Shown here one piece after another: positions 22,521 to 30,431 of a stretch of 33,863 nt of DNA (within the stretch, counting starts at the first letter, position 1; every line of letters starts with the position of its first letter). The DNA lies in the NCBI GenBank assembly GCA_023390245.1, contig JAEWDF010000051.1, positions 1-33,863 on the forward strand, written 5' to 3'. The notes below the pieces were generated by a model. That model saw only the letters and a program-made list of their open reading frames with translations. It did not search any database and was not told the DNA's origin. The stretch is from Pseudomonadota bacterium (GTDB taxonomy: Bacteria > Pseudomonadota > Alphaproteobacteria > Caulobacterales > Caulobacteraceae). A program made the position numbers and the translations under genes.

Positions 22521-23854
22521 CAGCGGAAGGCGGCGGGCTTCAGGCCGTGGCGTTGCAGCTTGTCGTACAGGGTCTTTCGCGGCACGCGCATCTCGGCCAG
22601 CACGGCGGTGATGTCTCCTCGATGGGTCTCGAGGGCGGCGCGCAGCAGTTCGCCCTCGAACCGGTTGAGGCGTTCCGGCAGGCTGAGGTCGCCGTCGGAC
22701 GACCTCGCCGTCTCCTCCAGCGACAGAGCCACGCGTTCGGCGAAGTGCGCCAGTTCCCGGATGTTGCCGGGCCAGTCGGCCTCCAGCAGCCGTTGTCGCA
22801 CCGCGTCGCTGATCGCCGGGGGCTCGATTCCGTGACGGTCGGCCGCGCGGCGAAGGAAGTGGGCGAACAGCAGGGGGATGTCCTCGCGCCTTTCCCGTAG
22901 CGGCGGCACGCGCAGTCGCACGACGTTCAGCCGGTAGAACAGGTCCTCGCGGAAGGTCCCGGCCCGCGCCGCCTCGCCCAGGTCGACCTTGGCCGAGGCC
23001 AGGACCCGCAGGTCCAGGGCGCGCGGCTCATTGGCGCCGATCGGGTGGACCTCGCGTTCCTCCAGCACCCGCAGCATCTTGACCTGGACGGCCAGCGGCA
23101 TGCTCTCGACCTCGTCGAGGAACAGCGAGCCGTTGTGCGCCCGCTCCACATGGCCGACGCGGCGGCGCAGGGCGCCGGCGAAAGCGCCCAGTTCGTGGCC
23201 GAACAGTTCGCTCTCGATCAGGCCGTCGGGCAGGGCGCCGCAGTTGACGGCGACGAAGGGGGCCAGCCGCCGACGACCGCCGTTGTGAAGGGCGCGGGCC
23301 ACGGCCTCCTTGCCGGTCCCGGTCTCGCCCTCGATCAGCACGTCCATGCGGGCGTCGGCGATCTGGGCGATGGTGGCGCGAAGGGCGGTGACGGCGCGCG
23401 ACGATCCGGCCAAGGGCAGCTCCTGGCCGCCTTCGGACGCCATTGCCGTGAGGCGGCGGTTCTCCAGCACCAGGCCGCGCTTCTCCAGCGCCCGGTTCAG
23501 GCTGTCCTGAAGCCGCGCGAACGGGAAGGGCTTGGCCACGAAGTCATAGGCGCCATCGCGCATGGCCGCGACAGCGTCGGCGATGTCGCCATGGCCCGTG
23601 ATCATGATGACGGGCAGGGCCGGGTCCAGGGCCTGCAGGCGGCTGAGCAGCTGCCGGCCGTCCATGCCGGGCATCCTCAGGTCGGTGATCACCACGCCGG
23701 GGAAATCGGCGTCGATCGTCTTCAGCGCCGGCTCGGCGGCGGCGAAGGCGCGCACCTCGCAGCCCGCGAGCGTGAGCCGTTCGGCCAGGGCCTGGCGGAA
23801 GTCGGCGTCGTCCTCGATCAGGACGGCGGCGGCGGGGCGGGAGAATTCCATCAT
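22520..23854 (-). CDS. DctD-like response regulator with AAA+ and Fis domains
   Basis: A 444-residue NtrC-family regulator. The receiver domain (about 8-125) has phospho-acceptor D58 in VVITDLRMPGMDG and K108. The AAA+ domain has Walker A GETGTGKE (176-183), Walker B GSLFLDEVESMP and the arginine-rich FREDLFYRLNVVRLRVPPLR. The C-terminal Fis-type helix-turn-helix is GDITAVLAEMRVPRKTLYDK. The VESMP and HTH sequences match DctD, regulator of C4-dicarboxylate uptake. Oddly, the sigma-54 contact loop GAFTGA is GAFAGA (A226). Its ATG overlaps the DctB stop (ATGA), implying coupled translation. Divergent from dctA. Confidence 0.88.
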   Translation of the reverse strand: MMEFSRPAAAVLIEDDADFRQALAERLTLAGCEVRAFAAAEPALKTIDADFPGVVITDLRMPGMDGRQLLSRLQALDPALPVIMITGHGDIADAVAAMRDGAYDFVAKPFPFARLQDSLNRALEKRGLVLENRRLTAMASEGGQELPLAGSSRAVTALRATIAQIADARMDVLIEGETGTGKEAVARALHNGGRRRLAPFVAVNCGALPDGLIESELFGHELGAFAGALRRRVGHVERAHNGSLFLDEVESMPLAVQVKMLRVLEEREVHPIGANEPRALDLRVLASAKVDLGEAARAGTFREDLFYRLNVVRLRVPPLRERREDIPLLFAHFLRRAADRHGIEPPAISDAVRQRLLEADWPGNIRELAHFAERVALSLEETARSSDGDLSLPERLNRFEGELLRAALETHRGDITAVLAEMRVPRKTLYDKLQRHGLKPAAFR

Positions 23855-25686
23855 GCGGCCCTCAGGGTGGCGACGAAGGTCGCGCCTTCGCCGCCTTCCA
23901 TCAGATCGAGCTCGCCGCCGAAGCTGGCGATCAGGTCGCGGCAGATGACCAGGCCGAGGCCCAGACCGTTGGCGCGGGTGGTGACGAAGGGCGTGAACAA
24001 CTGGTCGCGCAGTTCGGGCGGCAGGCCGGGGCCGTTGTCCGACACCGCCAGCCGGACGCGGCCCCCCTCGCGCGTCACCCTGAGGAGCAGGTGCGGGCGC
24101 TCGCGGCCTTCCAGCGCCTCGGCGGCGTTCTTCACCAGATTGACGATGACCTGCTCCAGGCGGAAGCGATCGGCGCGCACCGCCACGTCGGCGTCGCCTT
24201 CGCGGACCAGTTCGACGCCGCCTTCGTCCAATCGGCCGCGCGTCAGCAGCAGGGCGCCGTGGATGGCGTCCTCCAGCCGCACCACGCCGATCTTCGGATC
24301 GGACTTCTTCGAGAAGACCCGCAGCTCCTGGGTGATCGCGCCGATGCGCTGGGTCATGTCTCCGATACGGCGAAGCGCCGTGCGGGCGTTCCCGAGCTGG
24401 TCGCGGTCGAGCAGCACCTCGACCGTTTCGGCCTGGGTCTGGATGGCGGCCACGGGCTGGTTGATCTCGTGCGCCACGCTGGCCACGATCTGGCCCAGCG
24501 CCGCCAGCTTGCTGGCCTGCACCAGTTCGTCGCGCAGGAGTTCCCGCGCCGCCTCGGCGCGCCGCCGTTCCTCGATCTGGCGGTTGAGGGCGGCGTTGGC
24601 TGTGCGCAGTTCGGCCGTGCGGGCGTCGATGCGTCGTTCCAGCTCCAGCCGGGCCTCTTCCTCCGCCCGCGCTCGGGCCAGGGCCTGTTGGCGGCGGCGC
24701 AGCAGGACGCCGGACAGCCAGGCGATCAGCGTCACAGCCAGGAGCGCCAGGGTCCGGGCGCTGGCCACGGCCGCGGAAACCGCCCCGCGTGTCGGCGTCA
24801 GCAGGTGCAGGGTCCAGCCGGGCGTCGCCGTGCCGGAGCTGGCGTGCATCCATCCCTGTGCGGCGCCGTTCACGGCCGCCTCGACGGGCTGCGGCCTGTC
24901 GCCAGCGGGGGTGACGAAGGGGAGGGGACGCAAGGCCTCTGGATGAAGGGTCTGGTCGATCAGCGTCAGGCGGCGGCGTCGCTCGTCCAGCGGCTCGACC
25001 GTGCGGAAGCGCCATTGAGGCACGCTGGTGATCAGGACCACCCCGCCGGGATCGACGACATAGGCCGGCTCGCCCGACACGCGCCATTCGGCCTCCAGCG
25101 CATCGAACTCCACCTTGACCACCACCACGCCCAGCGGGCGGCCGTCCCCGGCGTCGACGCGGCGGGCCAGGTACAGGCCCGGGCGGCCCGACACGGTTCC
25201 CAGGGCGAAGAACTCCGCCTCGCCGCGTTGCATCGCATTGATGAAATAGGGCCGGAAGGCGTAGTCGGCGCCGACAAAGCTGGTCGGCAGCGCCCAGTTG
25301 CTGGCGGCCCGGGTCAGGCCGCGGGCGTCGATCGCATAGATGGCGGCGGCTCGCGTCTGTGCGGCCAGCCCCTCCAGCTTGCGGTTGACGCGGTCGGCCG
25401 GGACGCCGCCGCTCCCAAGCAGGCGCGCCACGTCCGGATCGCCCGCCAGGGCCAGCGGCAGGGATCGGTGTTTCTCCAGTTCGCTGCGCAGGACGGCCGC
25501 GTGGAGTGCGGCGGCGGCCTCCGCCTGCCGCGCCGCTTCGGCCTGGGCGTCGCGCCGTGCGACTTCGCCGGCGGCGAGGGCCGCGGCGAAGGCGGCGACG
25601 AGCCACACGGCGACGAAGGCGGCCCAGACCCGGCCCAGGTTCGGAATCGGCCAGCGCCGGGGCGAGGGACGGTCTGCATTCGGCAT
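23851..25686 (-). CDS. DctB-like sensor histidine kinase
   Basis: A 611-residue inner-membrane kinase. Helix 1 is at about 20-41, a large periplasmic dCache-type sensor follows (about 45-305, with SNWALPTSFVGADYAFRPYF typical of DctB), then helix 2 at about 308-328 and a cytoplasmic coiled coil (ARAEEEARLELERRIDART). The H box is SVAHEINQPVAAI with phospho-acceptor H406. ATPase boxes are NLVKNAAEAL, VSDNGPGLP and ANGLGLGLVICRDL. DctB proteins sense C4-dicarboxylates in the periplasm. I chose the ATG at 25686, preceded by AAAGGGG. The longer frame to 25764 would run across the candidate operators. Confidence 0.87.
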   Translation of the reverse strand: MPNADRPSPRRWPIPNLGRVWAAFVAVWLVAAFAAALAAGEVARRDAQAEAARQAEAAAALHAAVLRSELEKHRSLPLALAGDPDVARLLGSGGVPADRVNRKLEGLAAQTRAAAIYAIDARGLTRAASNWALPTSFVGADYAFRPYFINAMQRGEAEFFALGTVSGRPGLYLARRVDAGDGRPLGVVVVKVEFDALEAEWRVSGEPAYVVDPGGVVLITSVPQWRFRTVEPLDERRRRLTLIDQTLHPEALRPLPFVTPAGDRPQPVEAAVNGAAQGWMHASSGTATPGWTLHLLTPTRGAVSAAVASARTLALLAVTLIAWLSGVLLRRRQQALARARAEEEARLELERRIDARTAELRTANAALNRQIEERRRAEAARELLRDELVQASKLAALGQIVASVAHEINQPVAAIQTQAETVEVLLDRDQLGNARTALRRIGDMTQRIGAITQELRVFSKKSDPKIGVVRLEDAIHGALLLTRGRLDEGGVELVREGDADVAVRADRFRLEQVIVNLVKNAAEALEGRERPHLLLRVTREGGRVRLAVSDNGPGLPPELRDQLFTPFVTTRANGLGLGLVICRDLIASFGGELDLMEGGEGATFVATLRAA

Positions 25687-25694
25687 GCCCCTTT

Positions 25695-25743
25695 GTGCGA
25701 AATTCCGCACGAGCGCGCTAGGTGGTCGAGCGATATTTCGCAC
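25695..25743. promoter_or_regulatory. Two tandem palindromes, candidate DctD upstream sites
   Basis: GTGCGAAATTCCGCAC (25695-25710) and GAGCGATATTTCGCAC (25728-25743) share the form GNGCG-N6-CGCAC with the same six-base A/T-rich spacer. Their centres are 33 bases apart, about three helical turns, as is usual for paired sites of NtrC-family activators. They lie between the divergent dctB and dctA starts. The first is only nine bases from the dctB start codon, so binding might also affect dctBD. Confidence 0.6.
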
Positions 25744-25770
25744 GAGATTGGGCGGAGCCGCCACTGATCC

Positions 25771-25825
25771 TGTAAAAATATACTATATATACAATGCAGT
25801 ATAAAAATTCTGGTCGTTGGTTGGC
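25771..25825 (+). promoter_or_regulatory. AT-rich segment and candidate dctA promoter
   Basis: 25773-25809 is almost entirely A/T, unlike any other place in this GC-rich window. It holds TATACT (25779) and TACAAT (25790), good -10 elements without a matching -35, and an inverted TATACT/AGTATA pair (25779-25803). Just downstream TGGTCGTTGGTTGGC (25811-25825) keeps the GG-N10-GC spacing of a sigma-54 promoter (GG 25812-25813, GC 25824-25825) but is otherwise a poor match. Either could be the promoter. Confidence 0.4.
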
Positions 25826-25925
25826 GGCGCCTGAGCGGTCGCGGAAGCTATCCGTCAGGAGCGTGGCGAAGACCGCGCCCGTCGAGGAGACTGCGGGCGC
25901 GTCGTCCGCACATCAGGAGCCTTTC

Positions 25926-27281
25926 GTGATCCCAGTCCCTTCCGAGACCGCGCCGGTCGCTCGCCGGCCGTTCTACACCCACCTGTATTTCCAGGTGCTG
26001 ATCGCCATCGCGCTCGGCGCCTTGATCGGTCACTTCTGGCCCGAGCGCGGCGAGAGCCTGAAGCCGCTGGGCGACGCCTTCATCAAGCTGGTGAAGATGA
26101 TCATCGCCCCGGTGATCTTCCTGACCATCGTCACCGGCATCGCCGGAATGCGCGATCTGGGCCGGGTCGGCCGGGTCGCCGCCAAGGCGTTCGGCTACTT
26201 CCTGGTCTTCTCCACCCTGGCCCTGATCGTGGGCCTGATCATCGCGAACCTCGTGCGTCCGGGCCATGGCCTGAACATCGATCCGGCCACCCTGGATCAG
26301 GGGGCTGTGCAGCAGTACGCCCAGGCGGCGCATGAAAGCACCATCGTCGGCTTCCTGATGGGGATCATTCCCGACACCCTGGTCAGCGCGTTCTCGACCG
26401 GCAACATCCTGCAGGTCCTGTTCGTGTCGATCCTGTTCGGCGTGGCCCTGGCCCTGATCGGCGACCGCGCCCAGCCGGTGATCGATCTGTTCGAGACCAT
26501 CAGCCTGGCCGTTTTCAAGCTGGTCGCCATCCTGATGAAGGCCGCGCCGATCGGCGCCTTCGGGGCCTTCGCCTTCACCATCGGCGCATATGGCATCGGC
26601 TCGATCGCCAATCTGGCGGCGCTGATCGCCACCTTCTACCTGACCTCGATCATCTTCGTGGTCGGCGTGCTGGGCCTGGTCGGGATCGCCAACGGCTTCT
26701 CGATCCTGAAGCTGATCCGATACCTGAAGGAGGAACTGCTGCTGGTGCTGGGCACCTCCAGTTCCGAAGCCGCCCTGCCCAGCCTGATCGCCAAGCTGGA
26801 GAAGGCCGGCGCCGCCAAGTCCGTGGTCGGGCTGGTCGTGCCCACCGGCTATTCGTTCAACCTGGACGGCACCAACATCTACATGACCATGGCCGCCCTG
26901 TTCATCGCCCAGGCGCTGAACATCGACCTGACCATCTGGCAGCAGATCACGCTTCTGCTGGTCGCCATGCTGAGCTCAAAGGGCGCCGCCGGCATCACCG
27001 GCGCGGGCTTCATCACCCTGGCCGCGACCCTGTCGGTGGTGCCCGACGTGCCGGTCGCCGGCATGGCGCTGATCCTGGGCATCGACCGCTTCATGAGCGA
27101 GTGCCGGGCCCTGACCAACTTCGTCGGCAACGCCGTCGCCACCATCGTCGTGGCGCGCTGGGAGAACGCGCTGGACCGCGACGCCCTGACGGCCGCGCTG
27201 AACGGCGGCCCCAAGCCGCTGGCCGCACAACCCGATCCGGCCGCGGGGCCGGGCGACGACCTGGTCCTGGCGGACGACTGA
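25926..27281 (+). CDS. dctA: C4-dicarboxylate:cation symporter DctA
   Basis: Inner-membrane DAACS-family carrier (451 residues) that imports succinate, fumarate and malate with protons or sodium. Seen are the start FYTHLYFQVLIAIALGALIGHFWP, FIKLVKMIIAPVIFLTIVTGIA, the serine-rich re-entrant loop LGTSSSEAALPSL, the signature VVPTGYSFNLDGTNIYMTMAALFIAQA and MALILGIDRFMSECRALTNFVGNAVAT. I chose the GTG at 25926 because AGGAG lies eight bases upstream and the protein then starts like DctA. The frame to 25794 adds 44 unrelated residues. It is divergent from dctBD, which probably regulates it, and is followed by a TonB receptor. Confidence 0.94.
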   Translation: MIPVPSETAPVARRPFYTHLYFQVLIAIALGALIGHFWPERGESLKPLGDAFIKLVKMIIAPVIFLTIVTGIAGMRDLGRVGRVAAKAFGYFLVFSTLALIVGLIIANLVRPGHGLNIDPATLDQGAVQQYAQAAHESTIVGFLMGIIPDTLVSAFSTGNILQVLFVSILFGVALALIGDRAQPVIDLFETISLAVFKLVAILMKAAPIGAFGAFAFTIGAYGIGSIANLAALIATFYLTSIIFVVGVLGLVGIANGFSILKLIRYLKEELLLVLGTSSSEAALPSLIAKLEKAGAAKSVVGLVVPTGYSFNLDGTNIYMTMAALFIAQALNIDLTIWQQITLLLVAMLSSKGAAGITGAGFITLAATLSVVPDVPVAGMALILGIDRFMSECRALTNFVGNAVATIVVARWENALDRDALTAALNGGPKPLAAQPDPAAGPGDDLVLADD

Positions 27282-27308
27282 TCCGCAGGACGCATTCGAG
27301 AGACGGAA

Positions 27309-27326
27309 CCGCCGACATAACGGCGG
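27309..27326 (+). other. Intercistronic hairpin between dctA and the receptor gene
   Basis: CCGCCG (27309-27314) pairs with CGGCGG (27321-27326) around ACATAA, in the 61-base gap. No T tract follows. It could tune the relative expression of the two genes or protect the mRNA 3' end. Confidence 0.4.
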
Positions 27327-27342
27327 CCCGGGAGGAGGAAAG

Positions 27343-30300
27343 ATGAACACGCAGTCCAAATTCAACCTGATGGCGGGCGCAGCCTCGGCCGTGCTGCTGA
27401 TGTCGGCCGGCGCGGCGCTGGCCCAGGCCGCCCCGATCGACGCCGCCCCGGCGCAGGAGGCCGCCGACGGTCAGGCGACCCAGGTCGATGACATCGTCGT
27501 GGTCGGCACCAACATCCGCGGCGCGCGCACCACCGCCGCCCTGCCGGTGGTCGTCGCCGACCGCGAGCAGATCGAAGCGACCGGCGCCACGACCGGCGAC
27601 GAGCTGCTGCGGACCATCCCGCAGATGGGCGATGTGCTGTTCGATTCCGCCAACAATCCGCAGACTTCCAACTCGGCGCGCGGCGACGTGAACTCGGTCA
27701 ACCTGCGCTCGCTCGGCGTGGGCAACACCCTGGTGCTGCTGAACGGCCGCCGGCTGGTGCAGCACCCGACGAGCCAGGGCACGTCGGACACCGGCACCGT
27801 GCCGGTGCTGAGCTACAACTCCAACGCCATTCCGGTTTCGGGGCTGGAACGGCTCGAGGTCCTGCTGGACGGCGCGGCGGCCATCTATGGTGCGGACGCG
27901 GTCGCCGGCGTGGTCAACACGGTGCTGCGCGACGACATCGACGGCCTGACGGTCAGCGCCCGCTATGGCGGCGCCGAGGGCACGCAGATGCGCGACACCG
28001 AGTTCAACCTGTTCGCAGGGCGCGACTTCGACCGTGGCAACGTCTCGCTGTTCGCCAGCTATGCGGACCGCACGGCGCTGTGGGCCGCGGACCAGGACTT
28101 CACCCGCTCGGACGACCTTCGCCCGCTGTTCGCCGACTATCCTGACTTCGCGGGCGTGCAGGCCCTGGACGGTCGATCATCGCACACGCCATGGGCGCGT
28201 CTGTCGGTGGGACGTCGCACCGCCATCACCACCAACGGCGTCGCGGTGACCAACGCCAGCGGTCAGTTCCACTTCCAGCCGTCCAGCTACGGCTGCCCGG
28301 TCGACATGGGGGGCGAGGTCTGCCTGGCCAGCGGCAACCACAACTTCAACACCGCGAACCGCGAGATGCGGTACGACACCCGCTACGACACGACCGTTCG
28401 TCCGTCGGTGCAGCGGGCCAACATCTTCCTGACCGGCCATTACGACCTGACGCCCTCGATCGAGGCGTTCGGCGAGATCGGCTATTACAGCGCCCACAGC
28501 CGCGCGGTTCAGCCGCCGGTGGTGAACCTGAACCAGATCTGGATTCCGGCCAGCAACTACTACAATCCGTTCGGCCCGGTGACCTTCGCCGACGGGTCGG
28601 CCAACCCGAACCGCCTGCCGGGCCTGACCGGCGTGCCGGCCGAAGGCCTGCCGGTCCTGATGACCAACTACCGCTTCGTCGACACCGGCTTCCAGGTGGT
28701 CAAGGTCGACAACTATCAGGCCCGCCTGCTGGGCGGGCTGCGCGGCGAATGGCGCGGCTTCGACTGGGAAAGCGCCCTGGTCTATTCCGAGGCCGAGGCT
28801 GAGGATTCGTCGCCCAACATCAACATGACGGCGCTGCAGAACCAGTTGGCCCTGTCGACGCCCGACGCCTACAACCCCTTCAGCGGCGGCTGCGCCGATA
28901 CGCCCAGCTATGGCGACTGTTCGCCCAGCTCCCAGGCCGCGATCGACGCCATCGTCTTCGACATGCGCCGGGTGTCGCGCACCACCCTGACCATGGCGGA
29001 CTTCAAGCTGTCGCGCGGCGATCTGTTCAACCTGCCGGCCGGCCCGGCGGGCATGGCCTTCGGCGTCGAGGCGCGTCGCGAGACGCAGAAGGACGACCGC
29101 GACGCCAACCTGGACGGAACCTACACCTTCGTCGACATGGTGACCGGGGAAACCAGCCTGTCCAACATCTCGGCGGTCAGTCCCAACCCCGACACCAAGG
29201 GCAGCCGCGAAGTCTTCTCGACCTATATCGAGTTCGCCCTGCCGCTGGTTTCGCCGGAAATGAACATCCCGCTGGTGCATCAGGTCGATGTGCAGCTGGC
29301 CGGTCGTTACGAGCACTATTCGGACTTCGGCTCGGTGGCCAAGCCCAAGGTGGCGGTGGCCTGGGACGTTGTGCCGGGCGTGCGCCTGCGCGGCTCCTAT
29401 TCCGAAGGCTTCCGCGCGCCCAACCTGGAACAGACCAACGCGACCCAGTATGCGCGTCTGGCCAGCGGGATCGACTACGTCCGCTGCGAGGCGGATCTGC
29501 GCTCCGGCGCGATCGACAACTTCGCCGCCTGTTCGCAGAACACGTCCGGCGCCTCGCTGCTGGTCGCCGGCAATCCTGACCTGGAGCCGGAGGAAAGCAC
29601 CAACAGCTCCTATGGCCTGGTGCTGCAGCCGTCCTTCATCCCCGAGCGGTTCGGCGACTTCACCTTCACCATCGACCGCTGGAAGATCGAGCAGGAGAAG
29701 ATCGTCGGCCTGCTGGGCGCCCAGACCGCCCTGGCGCTCGACTACCTGTACCGCGTGCAGGGCCAGACCAATCCGCTGATCACGCGCCGCGATCCGACGG
29801 CCGACGACATCGCGATGTTCGCAGGAACGGGCTTGGCCCCGGCGGGCGAAGTGGTGTCGATCAACGACAGCTTCATCAACCTGCAGCCGCAGACGGTCAG
29901 CGGCCTCGACCTGGCGATGAACTGGTCGCTGCGCCGCACGCGCTTCGGCACCTTCATCGTCAATGTGAACGCCACCAAGCTGGAGGAATTCCAGCGCGAT
30001 CCCGGCGACATCGTCAACGAACTCTACGCCGCGCGTGAGGCGGGGACGATCAACGCCGGCACGACCCTGCCGGACCCGTCGCAGCTGATCGGCCAGAACG
30101 GTCGTCCGGAATGGCGCGTCAACGCCAGCCTGACCTGGCGCAAGGGACCATGGCGAGCGGGCCTGAGCAGCCAGTATATCAGCGCCTTCGACCAGCCGGG
30201 ATTGCTGGGAATGTCGAACGAGGCCTGGGTCGTGGACGCCCGTCGCACGGTCAACGGCTACGTCGACTATGAATTCCCGGCCGAGACCCGGCTGCGGCTG

Positions 30301-30414
30301 GGCGTGCGCGACCTGACGGACGAAGGCCCGTCCCTGGCCGACGGCGGCTATCGCGGCAGCGTCCACAGCCCGTGGGGGCGCTACTGGTACGTCACGGCGA
30401 CCAAGAGCTTCTGA
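27343..30414 (+). CDS. TonB-dependent outer-membrane receptor
   Basis: A 1023-residue active transporter of the outer membrane. The signal peptide ends near AALAQA (about 28). A TonB-box-like DDIVVVGTN is at about 49-57. The plug domain has GDELLRTIPQMGD, NSVNLRSLGVGNTLVLLNGRRL and the classic ERLEVLLDGAAAIYGADAVAGVVN. A 22-strand barrel follows with GSYSEGFRAPNLEQ and the C-terminal YWYVTATKSF. GGAGGAGGAAAG makes a very strong ribosome site. It lies 61 bases after dctA and 17 bases before a secreted hydrolase, so all three may be one transcript. The substrate is unknown. Confidence 0.93.
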   Translation: MNTQSKFNLMAGAASAVLLMSAGAALAQAAPIDAAPAQEAADGQATQVDDIVVVGTNIRGARTTAALPVVVADREQIEATGATTGDELLRTIPQMGDVLFDSANNPQTSNSARGDVNSVNLRSLGVGNTLVLLNGRRLVQHPTSQGTSDTGTVPVLSYNSNAIPVSGLERLEVLLDGAAAIYGADAVAGVVNTVLRDDIDGLTVSARYGGAEGTQMRDTEFNLFAGRDFDRGNVSLFASYADRTALWAADQDFTRSDDLRPLFADYPDFAGVQALDGRSSHTPWARLSVGRRTAITTNGVAVTNASGQFHFQPSSYGCPVDMGGEVCLASGNHNFNTANREMRYDTRYDTTVRPSVQRANIFLTGHYDLTPSIEAFGEIGYYSAHSRAVQPPVVNLNQIWIPASNYYNPFGPVTFADGSANPNRLPGLTGVPAEGLPVLMTNYRFVDTGFQVVKVDNYQARLLGGLRGEWRGFDWESALVYSEAEAEDSSPNINMTALQNQLALSTPDAYNPFSGGCADTPSYGDCSPSSQAAIDAIVFDMRRVSRTTLTMADFKLSRGDLFNLPAGPAGMAFGVEARRETQKDDRDANLDGTYTFVDMVTGETSLSNISAVSPNPDTKGSREVFSTYIEFALPLVSPEMNIPLVHQVDVQLAGRYEHYSDFGSVAKPKVAVAWDVVPGVRLRGSYSEGFRAPNLEQTNATQYARLASGIDYVRCEADLRSGAIDNFAACSQNTSGASLLVAGNPDLEPEESTNSSYGLVLQPSFIPERFGDFTFTIDRWKIEQEKIVGLLGAQTALALDYLYRVQGQTNPLITRRDPTADDIAMFAGTGLAPAGEVVSINDSFINLQPQTVSGLDLAMNWSLRRTRFGTFIVNVNATKLEEFQRDPGDIVNELYAAREAGTINAGTTLPDPSQLIGQNGRPEWRVNASLTWRKGPWRAGLSSQYISAFDQPGLLGMSNEAWVVDARRTVNGYVDYEFPAETRLRLGVRDLTDEGPSLADGGYRGSVHSPWGRYWYVTATKSF

Positions 30415-30431
30415 TCGAAAGGCGGCGAAGG

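Noticed and set aside
22520..25606. One continuous minus-strand frame across the kinase and regulator, suggesting a fusion
   Set aside because: The first half is out of frame with the kinase and reads as low-complexity Arg/Gly/Pro. The kinase ends normally at 23851 with an ATGA overlap into the regulator, so there are two proteins, not a hybrid kinase.
25794..25925. An N-terminal extension of DctA from the ATG at 25794
   Set aside because: The 44 extra residues are unlike DctA, have no ribosome site and would begin inside the A/T-rich promoter block. The GTG at 25926 has AGGAG at good spacing.
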